Part shown: positions 60,064-64,000 of the stretch, one piece after another
Layout of the letters: each line of letters begins with the position of its first letter
Position numbering within the stretch: position 1 is the stretch's first letter
NCBI GenBank assembly: GCA_002344215.1
Contig: DDSV01000024.1
Coordinates: forward strand, 197,474 to 261,473
From: Akkermansiaceae bacterium UBA2381
Lineage (GTDB): Bacteria > Verrucomicrobiota > Verrucomicrobiia > Verrucomicrobiales > DEV007
DNA length: 64,000 nt
Direction of reading: 5' to 3'
The notes under the pieces: model-generated
Database searches by the model: none
The model's input: only the letters and a program-made list of their open reading frames with translations
Told to the model about the DNA's origin: nothing
Position numbers and translations under genes: made by a program

Positions 60064-60250
60064 GGTGTTTTCTTTCGTTATATTTTGGTTATTATTTGCC
60101 CCGGGCCGGTAGGCCCGAAGGCGTATTTAGTGCTGGAGATGACATAGTAAATACCTCACTCCGACGCGAGAATGGCATTTTCCCCGAATTTCGACAAGGA
60201 AAATCCGCATGATTTGATGAGCATCGCTGCTCAAGCCCTTCCCCAACCGT

Positions 60251-61084
60251 ATGACAGACCCTGTTCCACTTGAGGATCTTTTCGAGGATATCATCGCCAA
60301 ATCGATGCGGGGCCGGCATCTCTCCGAGTCCGAGCTGGTTGAGAAAACAGGAGTTCCCCGCGATGTCCTGGCCCGGCTCTGCCGCGGCGAATTTTGTGAC
60401 GAAACGGCGCTCAAGAAAGTGGCCGGAGCGCTCTCTCTCTCCCCTCAGGCCCTCGCCATGGCCGCTTCAAAAGTCTGGCGACCACGGCCGGTTGAGATCG
60501 AGGGGCTTACGATGTTCAACACTCCCTATCGGGACATGAGAGTGAATGCCTTTCTCGTCTGGGATCCCGCCTCGATGACGGGAGCCACCTTCGACACGGG
60601 GACTGATAGCCGTCTCCTCACTAATCAGGCAAAAGAACGGGGTATTCGCATCGAGTCCCTCTTCATCACCCATACCCACAATGACCACATCGCCGACTTT
60701 GACCGGCTGAGGTCGGCAGTCCCGTCGGCAAAAGCGTATTCCAATCGCGCGGAACCGTGGCCGGACACCGAAACCTTTTCCGAAGGGATGGTCTTCCAGA
60801 TCGGAGCACTCCGGGTAAAGGCTCTCACGACAAACGGCCATTCACGGGGAGGCACCACCTACGTTATCCAGGGTTTGGAGCGCCCCCTTGCCGTTGTCGG
60901 CGATGCCCTCTTTGCCGGATCGATGGGTGGCGGCATGATCTCCTTTGATGATGCCTGGAGGAACAATCGGGAGAAAATTCTCACCCTCCCCGACGAAACG
61001 GTGATTTGCCCCGGCCACGGCCCCATGAGCACGGTCGCTGAGGAGAAACGGAACAACCCCTTCTTTGCCGCCGAGTTTTCCTGA
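60251..61084 (+). CDS. helix-turn-helix / metallo-beta-lactamase fusion hydrolase
   Basis: 277 residues. The first 80 residues form a helix-turn-helix-like domain (LSESELVEKTGVPRDVLARLCRGEFCDETALKKVAGALSLSPQAL) of the XRE or addiction-antidote type. Residues 85-277 are a metallo-beta-lactamase-fold hydrolase of the glyoxalase II-like group, with metal ligands H141, H143, D145, H146, H197, D218 and H256 in FITHTHNDHI, NGHSRGGT, VVGDALFAG and CPGHGP. The fusion suggests either DNA binding linked to a small-molecule hydrolase or a helical domain with another role. It overlaps maf (TGATG). Confidence 0.85.
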   Translation: MTDPVPLEDLFEDIIAKSMRGRHLSESELVEKTGVPRDVLARLCRGEFCDETALKKVAGALSLSPQALAMAASKVWRPRPVEIEGLTMFNTPYRDMRVNAFLVWDPASMTGATFDTGTDSRLLTNQAKERGIRIESLFITHTHNDHIADFDRLRSAVPSAKAYSNRAEPWPDTETFSEGMVFQIGALRVKALTTNGHSRGGTTYVIQGLERPLAVVGDALFAGSMGGGMISFDDAWRNNREKILTLPDETVICPGHGPMSTVAEEKRNNPFFAAEFS

Positions 61085-61695
61085 TGGAATCGAACCCGAA
61101 ACTGGTCCTCGCCTCAGGATCCCCCCGCCGCAGCGACCTTCTCCAGGAGGCCGGCTTCCACTTTGAGGTCGTCAAACCTCTCGTCGAAGAAATTGAGGAC
61201 GATGCCATCCCGATTCGGGAACTCACCGCACTCAATGCCCGTCTCAAGGCCGATGCGGTTGCCGCCGCTCATCACGGATCGGTCGTTCTCGCCGCGGACA
61301 CCCTCGTCCTCCTCGGAGAGAAAGTATTCGGGAAACCATCCAGTCGCGACGAGGCTTCACGGATGCTGGGAGAGTTAAACGGTCAGGCCCACCAGGTTTT
61401 CACCGCCGTCACCCTCATTCATCAGGAATCGGGACGGATTCACTCCCTCACGGTCGCCACGGACGTGATCTTCAAGCAACTAACCCGGGAGGAAATGGCC
61501 GCCTACCATAAAAAAATCGACCCCATGGACAAAGCGGGAGCCTATGCCGCCCAGGACCACGGAGCGCTCATCATCGACCGGATCTCAGGCTCAATGACTA
61601 ATGTCATCGGCCTCCCCATGGATGAAGTGACCGAAGCCCTCGCCGGGCATTTTGGAATCAGACCGGCTCCTTCGGCAGCCCGGGAGGTTCGATAA
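61084..61695 (+). CDS. maf: Maf-type nucleoside triphosphate pyrophosphatase
   Basis: 203 residues. Hydrolyses non-canonical or selected nucleoside triphosphates to monophosphates, and in some bacteria affects septum formation; cytoplasmic. Motifs are LVLASGSPRRSDLLQEAGF at the N-terminus, VLAADTLVLLGEKVFGKPSSRDEASRML, GQAHQVFTAVTLI and DPMDKAGAYAAQDHGALIIDRISGSMTNVIGLPMDEV. The ATG overlaps the stop of the HTH-MBL gene, so the two are translationally coupled. Its 3' end overlaps the convergent tilS gene by 38 bp. Confidence 0.95.
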   Translation: MESNPKLVLASGSPRRSDLLQEAGFHFEVVKPLVEEIEDDAIPIRELTALNARLKADAVAAAHHGSVVLAADTLVLLGEKVFGKPSSRDEASRMLGELNGQAHQVFTAVTLIHQESGRIHSLTVATDVIFKQLTREEMAAYHKKIDPMDKAGAYAAQDHGALIIDRISGSMTNVIGLPMDEVTEALAGHFGIRPAPSAAREVR

Positions 61696-62662
61696 AAAGG
61701 ATCCCTTCGCGGCGTCGCACGTGGAAGCCACCCGGAAGACTCGCTCTCGACGGACTCGCCGTGGAGAACAGGACGGCGGCAGCACGCTCCACTTCGGAGA
61801 GTCCGCAATCGGGAACCCCGGACTCCCTGAGCCAAAACAGGAGCAAACGGTTGCGACGCGCCGCCGGGAGGCCGCGCATGATCGTTACGTCGAGCCCGCC
61901 CCCCTCCCCCTTCCGGGGAAGCTCACCCATGGCGGCCACCGCCCATTCGTCCTCCAGTGCCGACAAATCGGCCGCCCTGAGAACGGCGGACCGGACATCG
62001 CGCTCGAAGATTTCGTTCAGCAATGGCAGGAGCCGGTTCCTGATCCGGTTTCGCAGGGCAAAGTCCGAGGTGTTGCTTTCATCGTCACGAAAGCGAACTC
62101 CCTTCGCACTGATGTAGGCATCAATCGCCTCCCGGGAAACCGCAAGAAACGGTCGGATCAACTCCAGTTCCACCCCGTCGATGACGCGGGTCGTTTCCGC
62201 CTCGATTCCCGCCAGCCCCCGGGCACCGGTCCCCCGGAAAAGATTGATCAGGACCGTCTCAATCCGGTCGTCCGCATGATGGGCGAGAAAAATCCGGCGA
62301 CAGTCCTTTTCCCGGCCGATCTCCGCAAATGCACGGTAGCGAAGAATTCTCGCGGCCGCCTCGATCGAAAGCTTCGCGGCCCGGACGAACCCGGCGACAT
62401 CGACCTGCCTGATCACTGCTTCATACCCGAGTCGGCCCGCTTCCTCGCGGACAAGACGCTCATCCGCATCCGACGACTCTCCACGGAGGCCATGGTTGAT
62501 GTGACAGACCAGAAGATTTTTAAAACCCGTCTCGTGAAGAAAACAAAGCAGCGCCATGGAATCCCGCCCGCCGGACACCGCGACGAGATAAAAGAGACCC
62601 GAATCCCAAGCAGCTTTTAGCTTTTCGGAAAACTCGTTATCCAGTGTAATTCCAGTAAACAC
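61658..62662 (-). CDS. tilS: tRNA(Ile)-lysidine synthetase
   Basis: 334 residues. Converts the CAU anticodon of tRNA-Ile to lysidine-AU so that it reads AUA; an essential ATP-dependent enzyme. The PP-loop motif SGGRDS is at 30-35 in YLVAVSGGRDSMALL. Others are LVCHINHGLRGESSDADERLV, LAHHADDRIETVLINLFRGTGARGLAGI and IRPFLAVSREAIDAY. At 334 residues it matches the shorter form without a full C-terminal extension. It is divergent from typA/bipA. Confidence 0.95.
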   Translation of the reverse strand: MFTGITLDNEFSEKLKAAWDSGLFYLVAVSGGRDSMALLCFLHETGFKNLLVCHINHGLRGESSDADERLVREEAGRLGYEAVIRQVDVAGFVRAAKLSIEAAARILRYRAFAEIGREKDCRRIFLAHHADDRIETVLINLFRGTGARGLAGIEAETTRVIDGVELELIRPFLAVSREAIDAYISAKGVRFRDDESNTSDFALRNRIRNRLLPLLNEIFERDVRSAVLRAADLSALEDEWAVAAMGELPRKGEGGGLDVTIMRGLPAARRNRLLLFWLRESGVPDCGLSEVERAAAVLFSTASPSRASLPGGFHVRRREGILFIEPPGLPKEPV

Positions 62663-62767
62663 AGTATTTTACCCCATTGAACAGGGTGTATTCCGGGAGT
62701 CAACCCTCTTGTCACGTGTCGCTTTCCCTGCTTGCATTCTCGGATTTCGGGCGGTCATTCCCGCCCT

Positions 62768-64000
62768 ATGTCAGAGGCTGTCTCCCAATCCACGATTTCT
62801 CCCGATCGTATCCGCAATATCGCCATCATCGCTCACGTTGATCACGGCAAAACCACGCTCGTCGACAAGATGCTGAAGCATGCCGGCGGTTTCCGCGACA
62901 ATCAGGTCGTCGAGGAGCGCGCGATGGACTCGATGGATCAGGAACGCGAGCGCGGCATTACCATCAAGGCGAAGAACACCTCCGTGAAGTGGGGCGAGAA
63001 TATCATCAACATCGTCGACACCCCCGGTCACGCCGACTTTGGCGGTGAAGTCGAGCGGGTCATGAAAATGGTCGATGGCGTCCTCCTCGTCGTCGATGCC
63101 TACGAAGGTCCCCAGGCGCAGACCCGCTTCGTGCTCAAGAAAGCACTCGCCCACGGGCTCACCCCCATTGTTTTTGTGAACAAGATCGACCGGCCCAACG
63201 CCGATCCGCTGCTGATGCACGACAAGGTTCTCGAGCTTTTCCTCGATCTCGACGCCAACGAAGAGCAGTTCGGTGCGCCCTTCCTCTACGGTTCCGCGAA
63301 AAATGGCTATGCCGGCCTCAAGCCCGGCGCCGAGATGACGGACATGAGCCCGCTCTTCGACGCCATCATGGAGCACATCCCCGCTCCCGATGCTGATCCC
63401 AACGGTGAATTCAAGATGCTCGTTTCGAACATCGACTGGTCCGATTACGTCGGCCGTATCGCCATCGGTAAGATCCTCTCCGGTTCCGTCACGGTCGGTC
63501 AAACGGTCTGGCGTCTCATGCCGGGCGCGAAACCCCAGCGTGCCAAGATCAGCAAAGTGTTTGAATACACCGCCCTCGCCACGAGCGAAGTGAACAGCGG
63601 CGGCGCCGGCCACATCGTCGGCCTTTCCGGGTTCGAAGACGTCGAGATCGGTGAGACCATCGCCGCCGACTCCGAGCTCGAGCCCATCCCCTTCGTCGAG
63701 ATCGATCCGCCGACCGTCATGATGTCGTTTGCGGTCAATGACGGCCCCTATGCCGGCACCGAGGGCACCCGTGTGACCTCGCGAGAGATCCGCGACCGTA
63801 TCTTCCGCGAAGCCCGCACCAACGTCTCGATCAAGGTCGAAGAAACCGACAGCGCCGGTGAATTCAAGGTCAGTGCCCGCGGCGCCATGCAGGTTGCCGT
63901 CGTCGTTGAGGAAATGCGTCGCGAGGGTTACGAAGTCCTCGTTTCCCGCCCCACCGTCATCAAGCGCGAGATCAACGGCAAACTCCACGAGCCTTTCGAG
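62768..64000 (+). CDS. typA: translational GTPase TypA/BipA (partial at right edge)
   Basis: The first 411 codons of a gene that runs off the window. A ribosome-associated GTPase of the EF-G-like superfamily that affects stress and cold growth. The G1 loop AHVDHGKTT is at 22-30; G2 is ERGITI, G3 DTPGHADF, G4 NKID (VFVNKIDRP) and G5 SAK. Domain II follows, and the last part shows the BipA-type domain V region EVLVSRPTVI. It is assigned by BipA-specific features (GGFRDNQVVEERAMDSMDQERERGITI) rather than EF-G or LepA. It has no stop in the window. Divergent from tilS across 105 bp. Confidence 0.95.
   Translation, partial: MSEAVSQSTISPDRIRNIAIIAHVDHGKTTLVDKMLKHAGGFRDNQVVEERAMDSMDQERERGITIKAKNTSVKWGENIINIVDTPGHADFGGEVERVMKMVDGVLLVVDAYEGPQAQTRFVLKKALAHGLTPIVFVNKIDRPNADPLLMHDKVLELFLDLDANEEQFGAPFLYGSAKNGYAGLKPGAEMTDMSPLFDAIMEHIPAPDADPNGEFKMLVSNIDWSDYVGRIAIGKILSGSVTVGQTVWRLMPGAKPQRAKISKVFEYTALATSEVNSGGAGHIVGLSGFEDVEIGETIAADSELEPIPFVEIDPPTVMMSFAVNDGPYAGTEGTRVTSREIRDRIFREARTNVSIKVEETDSAGEFKVSARGAMQVAVVVEEMRREGYEVLVSRPTVIKREINGKLHEPFE

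Noticed and set aside
1..64000. CRISPR array, prophage or intact insertion sequence
   Set aside because: No regularly spaced repeats, phage structural genes, integrase or complete transposase were seen.

Overview
The window is a 64 kb piece of a bacterial chromosome, GC-rich by eye (roughly 60%). It is densely packed with genes on both strands and has no rRNA, CRISPR array, prophage or intact insertion sequence. The gene content points to the PVC group and most likely Verrucomicrobiota. Supporting features are a prepilin-type secreted protein, a DUF1080 lipoprotein, an SLA1-homology-like domain, PilQ-like secretin modules, several secreted lipoproteins, an endonuclease III with an altered iron-sulfur motif, and a possible SOS box near recA resembling the verrucomicrobial TGTTC-N4-GAACA pattern. 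The assignment is inferred from gene content; no rRNA is present to confirm it.

Layout. 1-9300: end of an unknown gene, pyruvate carboxylase (pyc), ndk, a lipoprotein with a lysozyme-like signature, two tandem zinc-ribbon/low-complexity/membrane-anchor proteins, leuD. 9405-16358: small secreted proteins, an esterase and an SMP-30-like protein, ribE, a BlaI/BlaR1-type pair whose sensor carries two secretin-like modules, and a secreted dienelactone hydrolase. 16427-22770: tRNA-Ala, then a staphyloxanthin-type C30 carotenoid cluster (crtO, crtQ, crtP, crtN, with a divergent aldehyde dehydrogenase). 22798-33416: LURP-one-like protein, sialidase-like protein, CYTH protein, tRNA-Gly, comEC, a 3D-domain lipoprotein, nth, argG, ppnP and a GNAT-type acyltransferase. 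33557-41464: a ten-gene Mrp-type cation/proton antiporter operon with three MrpD-like subunits and a split MrpA. 41566-50157: a cysteine-less thioredoxin-like protein, an HtrA protease, a second GNAT-type protein, folP, bioB, a possible clan-CD peptidase-like protein, an amidase, a glyoxalase and tRNA-Phe. 50275-56715: DUF1080 lipoprotein, hom-thrC, a 475-base gene-free stretch, recA and trpS. 56750-64000: an OB-fold-like secreted protein and a DUF4190-like membrane protein, an MFS transporter, a prepilin-like protein, an HTH-metallohydrolase fusion coupled to maf, tilS, and the 5' part of typA/bipA.

How the genes work together. Three blocks look like functional units. The crt block would oxidise a C30 carotene to an acid, glycosylate it and acylate it, giving a staphyloxanthin-like membrane pigment; the enzyme that makes the C30 precursor is not here. 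The mrp block is an ion-translocating membrane complex for Na+/pH homeostasis. The blaI-blaR block is a proteolysis-controlled repressor system with an unusual extracytoplasmic sensor region and a clear operator. The rest is mostly housekeeping (amino acid, cofactor and tRNA metabolism, recombination) mixed with secreted proteins of unknown function.

The most novel-looking items are the M56 peptidase-secretin fusion, the paired zinc-ribbon/TM proteins, the HTH-MBL fusion and the possible clan-CD-like secreted protein. No large, wholly unknown multi-gene defence or mobile system is apparent.
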